NCBI GenBank assembly: GCA_934316545.1
Contig: CAKRDT010000009.1
Span: 1-64,000 of the forward strand
Reading direction: 5' to 3'
Source: an uncultured Agathobacter sp.
GTDB taxonomy: Bacteria > Bacillota > Clostridia > Lachnospirales > Lachnospiraceae
DNA: 64,000 nucleotides
Below the pieces are notes generated by a model, which was given only the letters and a program-made list of their open reading frames with translations, made no database searches and was not told where the DNA came from. The position numbers and the translations under genes are program-made. This document shows positions 26,958 through 35,330 of this stretch, piece after piece. Numbering within the stretch: position 1 is the first letter of the stretch; every line of letters begins with the position of its first letter.

Positions 26958-27527
26958 CTAAATATCCAATTGCACATTCATTTCTTCTTCCGCTTCCTGC
27001 TTAAATTCTTCAAGCTGAACTGGGCTCAAAACCGGAAGCTCATCAATAGAATGTACGCCGAAGCTTCGTAAGAATTCTTCCGTTGTGCCAAACAAAAGCG
27101 GTCTTCCGGGCGCATCCAATCTTCCAAGCTCACATACCAGGTTATATTCAACCAGTTTGCTTACCGCATGATCCGATGACACCCCACGGATTTTCTCAAT
27201 TTCCATCTTTGTGACCGGCTGCTTATATGCAATAATCGAAAGTGTCTCAAGAAGAACATCCGTAAGAACTCTTCGTTTCGGCTGCTTCGCGATACGGATC
27301 AGGTATTCATACATCTCCGTTCTCGTACACATCTGATACGCTCCGTCAAGCTCCATGATTGCAATGCCGCGCCCCTCATGGTTCCACTCCTGCAACATCT
27401 CATCAATCAGTTTTTTGGTGGTCTTCTTATCCAATTCTATTGCATCCGCAATCTTCTCAAGTTCCACAGATTCTCCCATGGTAAAAAGGATTGCCTCTAT
27501 AATCGCTTTATAATTTTTCTCTTCCAT
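26958..27527 (-). CDS. scpB: Segregation and condensation protein B
   Basis: A winged-helix partner of the SMC-ScpA condensin. The 189-residue length and blocks AIIEAILFTMGESVELEKIA, TVLETLSIIAYKQPVTKMEIE-like sequence and LLFGTTEEFLRSFGV match the family. GAGGATAT lies just before the ATG. It is transcribed after scpA with a 16-base gap. Confidence 0.96.
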   Translation of the reverse strand: MEEKNYKAIIEAILFTMGESVELEKIADAIELDKKTTKKLIDEMLQEWNHEGRGIAIMELDGAYQMCTRTEMYEYLIRIAKQPKRRVLTDVLLETLSIIAYKQPVTKMEIEKIRGVSSDHAVSKLVEYNLVCELGRLDAPGRPLLFGTTEEFLRSFGVHSIDELPVLSPVQLEEFKQEAEEEMNVQLDI

Positions 27528-27543
27528 ATATCCTCAACCGTCA

Positions 27544-28293
27544 TTATGCTGCGATCCTGGAATCGATCTTGATATCATCAAAAATATGTTCCTGTGAGAT
27601 AAAGATCTTTCCCATCTTCATAAGCTCTAAGATCGCAAGAAAAGTCACTATGATTTCCACTTTGCTCGACTGCGCTTCTAAAAGTCCCCTGAAGCTGAAA
27701 TGTGCATGTGTCGCAGCATACTCTTCAAGGAATGCCATCTTATCTTCAAGCGAAACTTCTTCCTTTTCAATCTTGCCGAACTTTGAACGAAGCGGATCAA
27801 TCTTATCCTTCTGTTTCTTCATAATATTCTTAAAGATATCATTGAGCTTGGCAAGCGTCACATCTGAGACAAGTTCCTCAATATCAAGAGGCTCTTCATA
27901 CGCCAATACCTCATCCGGAATCGTCGGTTCCTTAAACATCACACGTTGCGCATCCATCTGACGATCTTTCAGTTCATAAGCCATACACTTATACATCTTG
28001 TACTCAAGAAGCTGTTGAACAAGTTCCGCACGCGGATCTTCCTGTTCTTCCTCACTGTCCGGATTGGATGGAAGAAGCATTCTTGACTTGATATCAATCA
28101 GAGTTGCCGCCATCACAAGGAACTCACTAAGCACATCGAGATCCTGTCTTTTCATCTCAGCGATATATTCCATATATTGTGCCGTAATCTCAACAATCGG
28201 AATGTCATAAATATTTACTTTATTCTTTTCCAACAGATGTAATAGCAGATCCAAAGGTCCCTCAAACACCTGTAATTTTACCGTCATATCCAT
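27544..28293 (-). CDS. scpA: Segregation and condensation protein A
   Basis: The kleisin subunit of the SMC complex. The N-terminal signature KLQVFEGPLDLLLHLLEKNK is diagnostic, followed by YDIPIVEITAQYMEYI and LVMAATLIDIKSRMLLP; the C-terminal winged helix ends with VTFLAILELMKMGKI. The start at 28293 is chosen because AAAGGACAAGTT precedes it; two codons on is another ATG. scpB follows directly; smc is not in this window. Confidence 0.95.
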   Translation of the reverse strand: MDMTVKLQVFEGPLDLLLHLLEKNKVNIYDIPIVEITAQYMEYIAEMKRQDLDVLSEFLVMAATLIDIKSRMLLPSNPDSEEEQEDPRAELVQQLLEYKMYKCMAYELKDRQMDAQRVMFKEPTIPDEVLAYEEPLDIEELVSDVTLAKLNDIFKNIMKKQKDKIDPLRSKFGKIEKEEVSLEDKMAFLEEYAATHAHFSFRGLLEAQSSKVEIIVTFLAILELMKMGKIFISQEHIFDDIKIDSRIAA

Positions 28294-28419
28294 AACTTGT
28301 CCTTTCATCAACACAACTTATTCTAACTTGATATTGTGTAAATTTCAAGAGCAAATTACAATATTTAGTATTTTAGCACTCGTTCCATACCATATTTAGA
28401 ACACACATTCTGTTACAGC

Positions 28420-30039
28420 TTACAAAAGCGGGGCAAAAAGCTTCAGTGCACCCATAAACATACGGACAATCAGCTTTTTACTCTGGCATTCCGAAAGCGT
28501 TACCAGAAGACTTTGGTCAATTGTGGCAAGTGCATCCTGCTTCACCTGCATGACTGCCTTTGTGCGATACATAAACGTGCCGCATTCAAAATGCAGATAC
28601 AGGCTTCGATAATCCAGATTAATCGTGCCGACAGCCGCATAGACATCATCCACAACAAAGCATTTTGAATGAATAAAACCCGGCGCGTATTTATAGATTT
28701 TAACGCCCCCTTTAATCAGATTCGCAAAATTTGCCTGTGTCAGAAGATAAACAAGCTTCTTATCCGGAATTCCGGGCACAACAATCCTTACATCAACACC
28801 ACATTTCGAAGCATTGACAAGTGCTGTCGCCATCTCCGATCCAATGATCAGATACGGAGTAAAAATATAAACGTAGTGTTTCGCATGCCCGATCAGATTC
28901 AGATAAACATTCTCACCGACATCCTCATGATCGAGAGGCGAATCACAGTATGGCTGTACAAATCCGGCTCCCGTCACATGTGGCTCGACAGCATCCGAAT
29001 AAGATGCCGCAACCGGCATATCCGTAGCTTTTTGAGCCAAAAGATGTTTTCTTGTAATTTCACCAAGCTGCGGAATCGAGGCCTTTCGGTAAAAAGCGTA
29101 GTCATCCTCGGTTTTTGTAATGTAATCCCATATTTCCAGAAACATACTGGTAAAATTCCATACGCACGCCCCGGTCAGACGAATTCCGGCATCTTTCCAA
29201 TAACCAAACTTTTCTTTTTCATTAATGTACTCATCCGCAAGATTAAAACCGCCTGTATAAGCAATTTTGCCGTCGATCACAGTGATTTTCCTATGGTCAC
29301 GGTTGTTCATAATAATAGAAAGAACCGGACGGAACGGATTAAATGCAGCACACCGAATGCCCTTTGCCTGAAGTACCTGATAAAATTTCGGCGGCAGCGT
29401 CTGAATACACCCTACATCGTCATAAATCAAGCGGATTTCAACACCTTCTTTGGCCTTACACTCCAGGATGTTGACGATCGGGTCAAACATCTTTCCCTGT
29501 TCAATAATAAAATACTCCAGAAATATAAAATGTTTTGCGCTTTCCAGATCCGCCAGTAACTGTGGATACAATTTTTCTCCACATGAATAGTAGTTGCTGT
29601 CTTCTTCCTTATAGATCGGATATCCCGCCCTAGCAGATATATAATGTGATTGTTGAAATGCGTAAAAATTCTCCTGTTGCAAAGCTTGAATCGTCTTGTA
29701 ATCCTCTACGCGATATTCCACAACCTTATCCGCAACGGCTTCCATCTTACGTCTGGTTTTCTTTGTCAGTCCCGAACGTCCAAATATAAAATACGCTGGT
29801 ATACCGAAAATCGGCAGAAACAGTACGAGAAAAATCCACGACATTCTGTAAGAAGTACGCATATCTTTATTCGCAATATATAAGGCAAGTGCAACCGCAA
29901 TCACGTCCAATGCCATATTCGCAGCCGAGCTCGAACGCTTGGCACTGTAGACAAGATATACAAACCATCCAAATTGCAATAGGATGATGCCTGCACCTAT
30001 CGTTAATTTACTAAAAATTTTACTGGCAAATCGCTTCAT
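28420..30039 (-). CDS. cls: Cardiolipin synthase (phospholipase D family)
   Basis: Joins two phosphatidylglycerol molecules into cardiolipin. Two N-terminal membrane helices precede two HKD motifs: HRKITVIDGKIAYTGG near residue 250 and HSKCFVVDDVYAAVGT near residue 457. The 539-residue length and the SYRMSWIFLVLFLPIFGI-type second helix fit the bacterial Cls family. GGAGGGAAAGCGT precedes the ATG. Confidence 0.94.
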   Translation of the reverse strand: MKRFASKIFSKLTIGAGIILLQFGWFVYLVYSAKRSSSAANMALDVIAVALALYIANKDMRTSYRMSWIFLVLFLPIFGIPAYFIFGRSGLTKKTRRKMEAVADKVVEYRVEDYKTIQALQQENFYAFQQSHYISARAGYPIYKEEDSNYYSCGEKLYPQLLADLESAKHFIFLEYFIIEQGKMFDPIVNILECKAKEGVEIRLIYDDVGCIQTLPPKFYQVLQAKGIRCAAFNPFRPVLSIIMNNRDHRKITVIDGKIAYTGGFNLADEYINEKEKFGYWKDAGIRLTGACVWNFTSMFLEIWDYITKTEDDYAFYRKASIPQLGEITRKHLLAQKATDMPVAASYSDAVEPHVTGAGFVQPYCDSPLDHEDVGENVYLNLIGHAKHYVYIFTPYLIIGSEMATALVNASKCGVDVRIVVPGIPDKKLVYLLTQANFANLIKGGVKIYKYAPGFIHSKCFVVDDVYAAVGTINLDYRSLYLHFECGTFMYRTKAVMQVKQDALATIDQSLLVTLSECQSKKLIVRMFMGALKLFAPLL

Positions 30040-30064
30040 ACGCTTTCCCTCCGATTGGACTATT

Positions 30065-30931
30065 TTATATCAAATCCATCAGATTATCAACATCCAGAAT
30101 TCCCCATGCTGCACCGGTGTCCGGATCACGTCTTGCCGATCGGCACAAGCCTAGCTTTAGTTCTTCCGGCCGAAGCTTCGGATTTTTTTGAAGTGCAAGC
30201 GCAAGCGCACCGCACACAACCGGTGTAGCCATGGATGTTCCGCTTTTTTTCACATAATAGTTGCCGCGATAATCCAGACTTAATATGTTTGTCCCCGGTG
30301 CGACGATCTCCGGTTTTACAATGCAGCAGCCGGTCGGCCCTCTTCCGCTGTAACCGGCAGGCATATTCCGTCCCGAACGTTTATCATCGCTCGCTCCGAC
30401 CGTTATGATTTTCGGCGAGATTCCCGGCACCGTCACCGTTCCCCTGCCCGGTCCGTTGTTTCCCGCAGCAGCAACAACTGCCACATTGTCATCCCACAAT
30501 TGATCCAGTTTTTCCAAAATACATCTCTGATTCTCATCATCCGCTCCCGGAAGAAATCCAACCGAGAAATTCAAAATGCGTATGTCATAAATTGCCTTGT
30601 TTTTTGCGACCCATTCCAACGCCTTTAGAACTCTCCCGGTATTTCCGTTTCCACGTTTATCAAGTACTTTTAAAATGATTACCTGCGCTTTCGGTGCCAT
30701 TCCCTGCAGGCTTCCGTCCGCACAAAAAATTCCTGCAACATGCGTTCCATGTCCGTTATCGTCGTAACACGCACTTTGGTTTAAAGTAAAATCTTTGAAT
30801 CCACGAATCTGTTTTCGTAAATCTTTATGCGGATACGCCCCCGTATCCAGAACCACAGCACACACACCACGCCCATTGTATCCATTCCTGTAAACATGAT
30901 CTGCGTGTACCAATTGTTTTACCCGTCTCAT
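30065..30931 (-). CDS. S8 family serine peptidase (subtilisin-like, no prodomain)
   Basis: A compact 288-residue subtilase. The catalytic triad is visible: Asp in LDTGAYPHKD near residue 29, His in GHGTHVAGIF near residue 60, and Ser in GTSMATPVVCGAL near residue 230; the oxyanion Asn is in AAGNNGPG. There is no signal peptide and little propeptide, so it is probably cytoplasmic, like the AprX-type enzymes. It begins 23 bases after the stop of a 49-residue ORF, with GGCGG before the ATG. Confidence 0.92.
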   Translation of the reverse strand: MRRVKQLVHADHVYRNGYNGRGVCAVVLDTGAYPHKDLRKQIRGFKDFTLNQSACYDDNGHGTHVAGIFCADGSLQGMAPKAQVIILKVLDKRGNGNTGRVLKALEWVAKNKAIYDIRILNFSVGFLPGADDENQRCILEKLDQLWDDNVAVVAAAGNNGPGRGTVTVPGISPKIITVGASDDKRSGRNMPAGYSGRGPTGCCIVKPEIVAPGTNILSLDYRGNYYVKKSGTSMATPVVCGALALALQKNPKLRPEELKLGLCRSARRDPDTGAAWGILDVDNLMDLI

Positions 30932-30954
30932 ATTTTCCGCCGATATCCAATGTC

Positions 30955-31104
30955 TTACTTTATGTTATGCGAAAGAAGTTTTCCCTGCTCCTTCTGCTTG
31001 CGAAGTGCCTCCTCAACCTTGCATTCCGGTGGTACTTTGCGTTTTTTTAAACATTCTTCATCGACTTCGTAAACATTTTTACCATCTACAATCAATTTAC
31101 CCAT
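30955..31104 (-). CDS. Small 49-residue protein upstream of the subtilase gene
   Basis: An ORF reading MGKLIVDGKNVYEVDEEC and continuing with a charged tail rich in Lys, Arg and Glu to LLSHNIK. It is too short for usual ORF cut-offs, but codon choice and the balanced, soluble composition look coding. A beta-strand start, a pair of cysteines (about residues 18 and 28) and a helical tail are suggested. The ribosome site (AAAAAGAG) is only moderate. The short gap to the subtilase suggests one operon. No family is recognised. Confidence 0.55.
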   Translation of the reverse strand: MGKLIVDGKNVYEVDEECLKKRKVPPECKVEEALRKQKEQGKLLSHNIK

Positions 31105-31183
31105 ATACTCTTTTTGCTTTAGTATATGCATACACAGATGCGGGTTCTCATAAGATGAAGAAAAAGAATTCGAAACCTGGCAT

Positions 31184-31513
31184 ATGGAAGATGTAACGAA
31201 CGTTACGTATGACGATGTCGTTCAGACACGAAATGTACAGATTTTAAAATCCGTAGTTCCATTTTTAGATGCACGTTCCAAACGTCCGGCAGCCATGCTG
31301 ATTCAATATATGGAGCTGCGCAACGCATACAATGCCTTCTCAAAACCGGACAATACACTCGCCGCCTGTTCCGTTGGGGAAGGCACCGACCGAAAGAGTG
31401 CAATTCTTAATGCGATCCGGCAGTATTGCACCCCGAAGGAACAGGAAACAATCGACACGCTTATGAACTTATTTTGTGTTATGGATAACTATGATATGCT
31501 GAATCATTTATAG
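31184..31513 (+). CDS. Unrecognised 109-residue protein, first of a pair
   Basis: A small, mostly helical, cytoplasmic protein with no signal peptide or membrane segment. The segment VVPFLDARSKRPAAMLIQYM and a C-terminal helix DTLMNLFCVMDNYDMLNHL are the most structured parts. It diverges from the 49-residue ORF and is followed 11 bases later by another small gene. The ATG at 31184 is the only ATG near the start of the frame, and its ribosome site is weak. No family is recognised. Confidence 0.7.
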   Translation: MEDVTNVTYDDVVQTRNVQILKSVVPFLDARSKRPAAMLIQYMELRNAYNAFSKPDNTLAACSVGEGTDRKSAILNAIRQYCTPKEQETIDTLMNLFCVMDNYDMLNHL

Positions 31514-31524
31514 GAGGACTGACA

Positions 31525-31794
31525 ATGGATTCATCTCTGTTTCAGAATCCGGCCTTTGCAAATATGAGTCCGGAAAAAATGCAATTTCTGCTCTCTTTCG
31601 CGCAGCAAAACAAACCAACGAATTCGAAGGATATCATGCCTTTCCTTTTGGCCAACATGAAGCAGGCCAAAGCCCGGCATCTTGATTTTACCAAACCGGA
31701 AGTGCAGCTGATCTGCGAAATGCTTTCAAAAGATCTTCCGGAAGCCGAGCGGCAGCGCGTTCAAAAGCTGATGACACTTTTTGCGATGCGATAA
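31525..31794 (+). CDS. Unrecognised 89-residue protein, second of a pair
   Basis: A helical protein with N-terminal SPEKMQFLLSFAQQNKPT and a C-terminal SKDLPEAERQRVQKLMTLF. Both this protein and its partner end in a helix containing a similar LM.LF pattern (DTLMNLFCV here against QKLMTLFAM), hinting at a shared fold. A strong AGGAGG site precedes it. Its stop directly abuts the stop of the convergent secreted propeller gene. No function is claimed. Confidence 0.72.
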   Translation: MDSSLFQNPAFANMSPEKMQFLLSFAQQNKPTNSKDIMPFLLANMKQAKARHLDFTKPEVQLICEMLSKDLPEAERQRVQKLMTLFAMR

Positions 31795-33087
31795 TTAATC
31801 AAGCTCGTCCACAGGTATCATAAGAATCTTATCAATCGGGGAAAGGCTTTGTCCTTTCCCATCTGTTCCTTCCAGATACTTTTCTCCCGCCGATTCAAAC
31901 ATCACATAGACGGTATCGTTATAGATATCAATTTCCTCCGAACAAGGCGGCATCTCCACCTTGAGCGACGGGCGGTTCGGGCTCGTTGCAAGTGATGTAA
32001 TCGATGCGTAATTATACAGATAAGAAGACTTGCTGCGCCCATAAGAAGTACTCAGATGCACGCCTCCGGACGAATCAAACGCAACCCCCTGCACTTTAGA
32101 AGGGATCTTATAACTGCTCAAAGCAATCAGTTCATCGCTGGAATGGTCAAAATAATACGCATACATCTTTGAATTAACCACAAGTGTATGTGTCGCAATC
32201 CATAATCTGCCGCCATAGTAGGTAATGCAGGACGGAGTGTTCTTTACCGGATACTCATCCACGACTTCTCTTGCATCAACCACATCTCCCTTATTTTGAT
32301 ACGCCATCTGCTGAATAAAATCATAGGAAATACGCTCTATGGTGCCTTCATGGGAATTGCATACCCAAACATTATCTCCATCGAATGCAATGCCTCCAAG
32401 ATGACTGTTTTCATCCATTCCGAGCGTAATCATGTACTCTCCGGTTTCCTTATCCATCACCATCAGTTCCCCCATGCAATCATCTTCCGTCGAATACGAT
32501 GTGATAAGCACAAACTCATCCGTCACGCAGATTCCCTGCGGAGCCTGCGCTTCACTAAATATATACTGATTGATAAAATCTTTTTCCCGGGTTGTCGGCA
32601 TTCCCGGTATATCGATCTCATCATAAAAAGAATAATCCAGATCCTTTAAAAGACGGATTTTATGGTCCTTATTTCTTTCTTTTGCATGATAGTTGTAATT
32701 CTGCACATTAGAACGATTATCAATTCTAAGCGTCCATTTTGCATAAAGAACATAATCTGCCCTTTTATTTACAGACAAATGGGTTACCTTCTTATGCATC
32801 GAGCGATCCATATACCAGCCGGAGAAACGGTATCCGCATCGATACGGTTCGTACAACCGCACATCCTGCGCCCCCACTTTATAGGTTGTACGATTCCTTT
32901 CGTTTGGAATCCCCCCTAATGTAAGAAAACAGACGTTTACAGCGTCATCCAATGAAGTTTTCGATTCATCCCTATCATAAGAAGAACCCAAAGAGGCAGA
33001 GACTGCCCCTTCGAGTTCCTTCGCATCCACCCGGGATAACATCATAAAATTAAAAAACAATATCGATAATGCAATGAAAAATCTCAC
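31795..33087 (-). CDS. Secreted protein with a Listeria-Bacteroides repeat and a beta-propeller-like region
   Basis: Starts best at a GTG (33085-33087) one base after the stop of the EF-G-like gene; GGAAGAA lies just before it and the new N-terminus RFFIALSILFFNFMMLSRVDA is a clean signal peptide. A longer reading frame inside the EF-G-like gene would add 29 basic residues. Next comes a Flg_new/InlB B-repeat-like domain (YEPYRCGYRFSGWYMDRSM..YVLYAKWT). The remainder has recurring strands such as GGIAFDGDNVWVCNS and SCITYYGGRLWIATH, as in NHL/SMP-30-like propellers. About 430 residues, likely exported; ligand unknown. Confidence 0.72.
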   Translation of the reverse strand: MRFFIALSILFFNFMMLSRVDAKELEGAVSASLGSSYDRDESKTSLDDAVNVCFLTLGGIPNERNRTTYKVGAQDVRLYEPYRCGYRFSGWYMDRSMHKKVTHLSVNKRADYVLYAKWTLRIDNRSNVQNYNYHAKERNKDHKIRLLKDLDYSFYDEIDIPGMPTTREKDFINQYIFSEAQAPQGICVTDEFVLITSYSTEDDCMGELMVMDKETGEYMITLGMDENSHLGGIAFDGDNVWVCNSHEGTIERISYDFIQQMAYQNKGDVVDAREVVDEYPVKNTPSCITYYGGRLWIATHTLVVNSKMYAYYFDHSSDELIALSSYKIPSKVQGVAFDSSGGVHLSTSYGRSKSSYLYNYASITSLATSPNRPSLKVEMPPCSEEIDIYNDTVYVMFESAGEKYLEGTDGKGQSLSPIDKILMIPVDELD

Positions 33088-33088
33088 A

Positions 33089-35176
33089 TTATTCTTCCAT
33101 GTTAACAAGCTTGCTAGCCCTCTCTTCAATCTGTTTTGCGGCGACTTCCTCCGGTGCCTGCTCGTATCTCGCAAACTCGTAAGAGAATGTACCGCTTCCG
33201 CTCGTCATGGAGCGAAGCTGCGTGTTATATCCATACAGCTCCAAATACGGAATATCAGCTGTAATCTCCTGATATCCATTCTCTGCATTCATATTCATGA
33301 CACGGCCTCTCCGCTTGTTAAGGTCGCCCATGATATCTCCTGTATATTCATCCGGAGCCACAACCGTAAGTGTTGCAATCGGCTCAAGGAGTACCGGAGC
33401 AGCCTCCATGAAGCCTTTCTTAAATGCCTGTGCTGCAGCGACCTTGAATGCCATCTCCGATGAATCCACCGGATGATAAGATCCATCGTATAAAGTAGCT
33501 TTTACGCCGATAACCGGGTATGCAGCAAGAGGTCCGGATTTCACCGCCTCGGCAATACCTTTCTCAACGGCCGGGAAGAAATTCTTCGGAACCGCGCCAC
33601 CGACAACACACTGCTCAAAGACATATGGATGATCCAAATCTCCTGATGGTTCAAACGTCATCTTAACGTGGCCATACTGTCCGTGTCCACCGGACTGTTT
33701 CTTATACTTGTATTCTACGTCAGATTTCTTGCGGAGTGTTTCCCTAAACGCAACCTTCGGGCGCGTCAGTTCAATTGCAACCTTGTACTTTTCAAGCAGC
33801 ATGCTTGCAACGATTTCAAGATGCTGATCCCCCATACCATAGAGAAGGGTCTGCCGGTTTTCCGCGTCATTCACATTGCGAAGCGTTAAGTCCTCCGTAA
33901 GAAGTTTTTGTAACGCCTGCGAAATTTTATCCTCATCGCCCTTGTTCTTTGCTTTATAGCGCATCGACACATAAGGTTTCGAAATATTGGTGCGCAGATA
34001 TGCAACCGGATTGTTTCTTGTAGAAAGTGTGTCCGTGGTCAGCGACTTGGTCAGTTTTGCAAGAGCTCCGATATCTCCGGCATGCAGCTCGCCAACTTCT
34101 TCCGTCTTATTGCCACGCAGCACATAAAGTCTGCCAATCTTCTCATCGCAGTCCCGATGATAATTATACAGCAGATCATCTGTCTTTATTACACCGGAAT
34201 TCACTTTGATCAGAGAGTATTTTCCAATATAAGGATCTACAATTGTCTTAAAAATATACGCACTCTTTGGCTTTGCGAAATCATAATCTGCCTGATAGAC
34301 TTCATTCGTCTTCGTGTTGATTCCGGCACACTCACGTTTATCCGGGCTCGGGAAATACTTCACAATATCTGCCATCAGGGTGTACATACCGCGCGCCATC
34401 GTGTTCGATCCCATAAGAACCGGGACGATCGTGCCGTCAATAACATTCACCCGAAGCGCCTGACGAATCTCATCCTCAGAGAATTCATCTCCGTTAAAAT
34501 AGCGGTCCATAAACTCTTCGCTCGTCTCTGCCACTGCTTCAAGAAGAGCCTCACGACAAATACCGAGATTTTCCTGTGAGTAATCCGGCACTTCAAATTT
34601 GTCAACGGTTCCCTTGTCATTCCAGCGCTTTGCCTTCTGTTGTACAACATTGACATATCCAACAAACTGTGCATTTTCGCGGATTGGAAGATGGAATGGT
34701 GCAATCTTCTTGCCGTACAACGCCTGTAAATCTTCCACAACCTGACGATAACTTGCGTTATCGATGTCCATGTCTGTAACAAAAATCATGCGCGGGAGTT
34801 TGTATTTCTCACACAGATTCCATGCACGCTTCGTTCCGGTCTCAATGCCTGCTTTGCCGGATACAACGATAATTGCGGCATCCGCTGCAGATACCGCCTC
34901 TTCCACTTCTCCGATGAAATCAAAGTATCCCGGCGTATCCAAAATGTTGATTTTGACGTCGCCCCATGGAATTGGAATCAGCGATGTGTGGATTGAGAAC
35001 TGCCGCCTCGTCTCTTCCTTATCATAATCGCTTATCGTATTGCCGTCTGAAACCGTCCCCATCCGGTTTGTCAGTCCGGCAAGATAAGCCATCGCCTCAG
35101 CCAGAGAAGTCTTACCGCAGCCACCATGTCCTAAGAGAACAACGTTACGAATCTTGTCAGTCGTGAAAACATTCAT
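33089..35176 (-). CDS. Elongation factor G-like GTPase with altered G motifs
   Basis: An EF-G paralogue with all five EF-G domains (about 695 residues). The P-loop is GHGGCGKTS (about residue 16) instead of the AHIDAGKTT of canonical EF-G. The switch-II motif reads DTPGYFDF, with Tyr at the position of the catalytic His, and the G4 motif NKxD reads TDMD (about residues 134-137). Later domains III-V are well kept (GGHGQYGHVKMTFEP, GDLNKRRGRVM, Y..LRSMTSGSGTFS). It is probably not the housekeeping translocase. AGGAGGG precedes the ATG at 35176. Confidence 0.88.
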   Translation of the reverse strand: MNVFTTDKIRNVVLLGHGGCGKTSLAEAMAYLAGLTNRMGTVSDGNTISDYDKEETRRQFSIHTSLIPIPWGDVKINILDTPGYFDFIGEVEEAVSAADAAIIVVSGKAGIETGTKRAWNLCEKYKLPRMIFVTDMDIDNASYRQVVEDLQALYGKKIAPFHLPIRENAQFVGYVNVVQQKAKRWNDKGTVDKFEVPDYSQENLGICREALLEAVAETSEEFMDRYFNGDEFSEDEIRQALRVNVIDGTIVPVLMGSNTMARGMYTLMADIVKYFPSPDKRECAGINTKTNEVYQADYDFAKPKSAYIFKTIVDPYIGKYSLIKVNSGVIKTDDLLYNYHRDCDEKIGRLYVLRGNKTEEVGELHAGDIGALAKLTKSLTTDTLSTRNNPVAYLRTNISKPYVSMRYKAKNKGDEDKISQALQKLLTEDLTLRNVNDAENRQTLLYGMGDQHLEIVASMLLEKYKVAIELTRPKVAFRETLRKKSDVEYKYKKQSGGHGQYGHVKMTFEPSGDLDHPYVFEQCVVGGAVPKNFFPAVEKGIAEAVKSGPLAAYPVIGVKATLYDGSYHPVDSSEMAFKVAAAQAFKKGFMEAAPVLLEPIATLTVVAPDEYTGDIMGDLNKRRGRVMNMNAENGYQEITADIPYLELYGYNTQLRSMTSGSGTFSYEFARYEQAPEEVAAKQIEERASKLVNMEE

Positions 35177-35330
35177 AGAAAAACCCTCCTGCATCTTATG
35201 AAATTGTTCAGAATCAGAATTCTGACACTCTCGAAAATATAGTTATATTGTACTAATTTTCGTGTGGTTTTACAATAGTTTTATGCAAAAGTCGCAATTT
35301 TTCTCTGCAAATGTCTGAATATTCAACAAA

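Noticed and set aside
28669..29559. 296-residue plus-strand ORF opposite cardiolipin synthase
   Set aside because: It is antisense to a gene with two intact HKD motifs, and its composition (Arg, Ile, His, Asn rich) is not protein-like.
31795..33174. Longer form of the secreted propeller protein starting inside the EF-G-like gene
   Set aside because: It would overlap the upstream gene by 86 bases and bury the signal peptide; the GTG at 33087 has a better site.
35177..35330. Small RNA in the gap before the ABC-F gene's end
   Set aside because: No recognisable structure or promoter-terminator pair could be seen.
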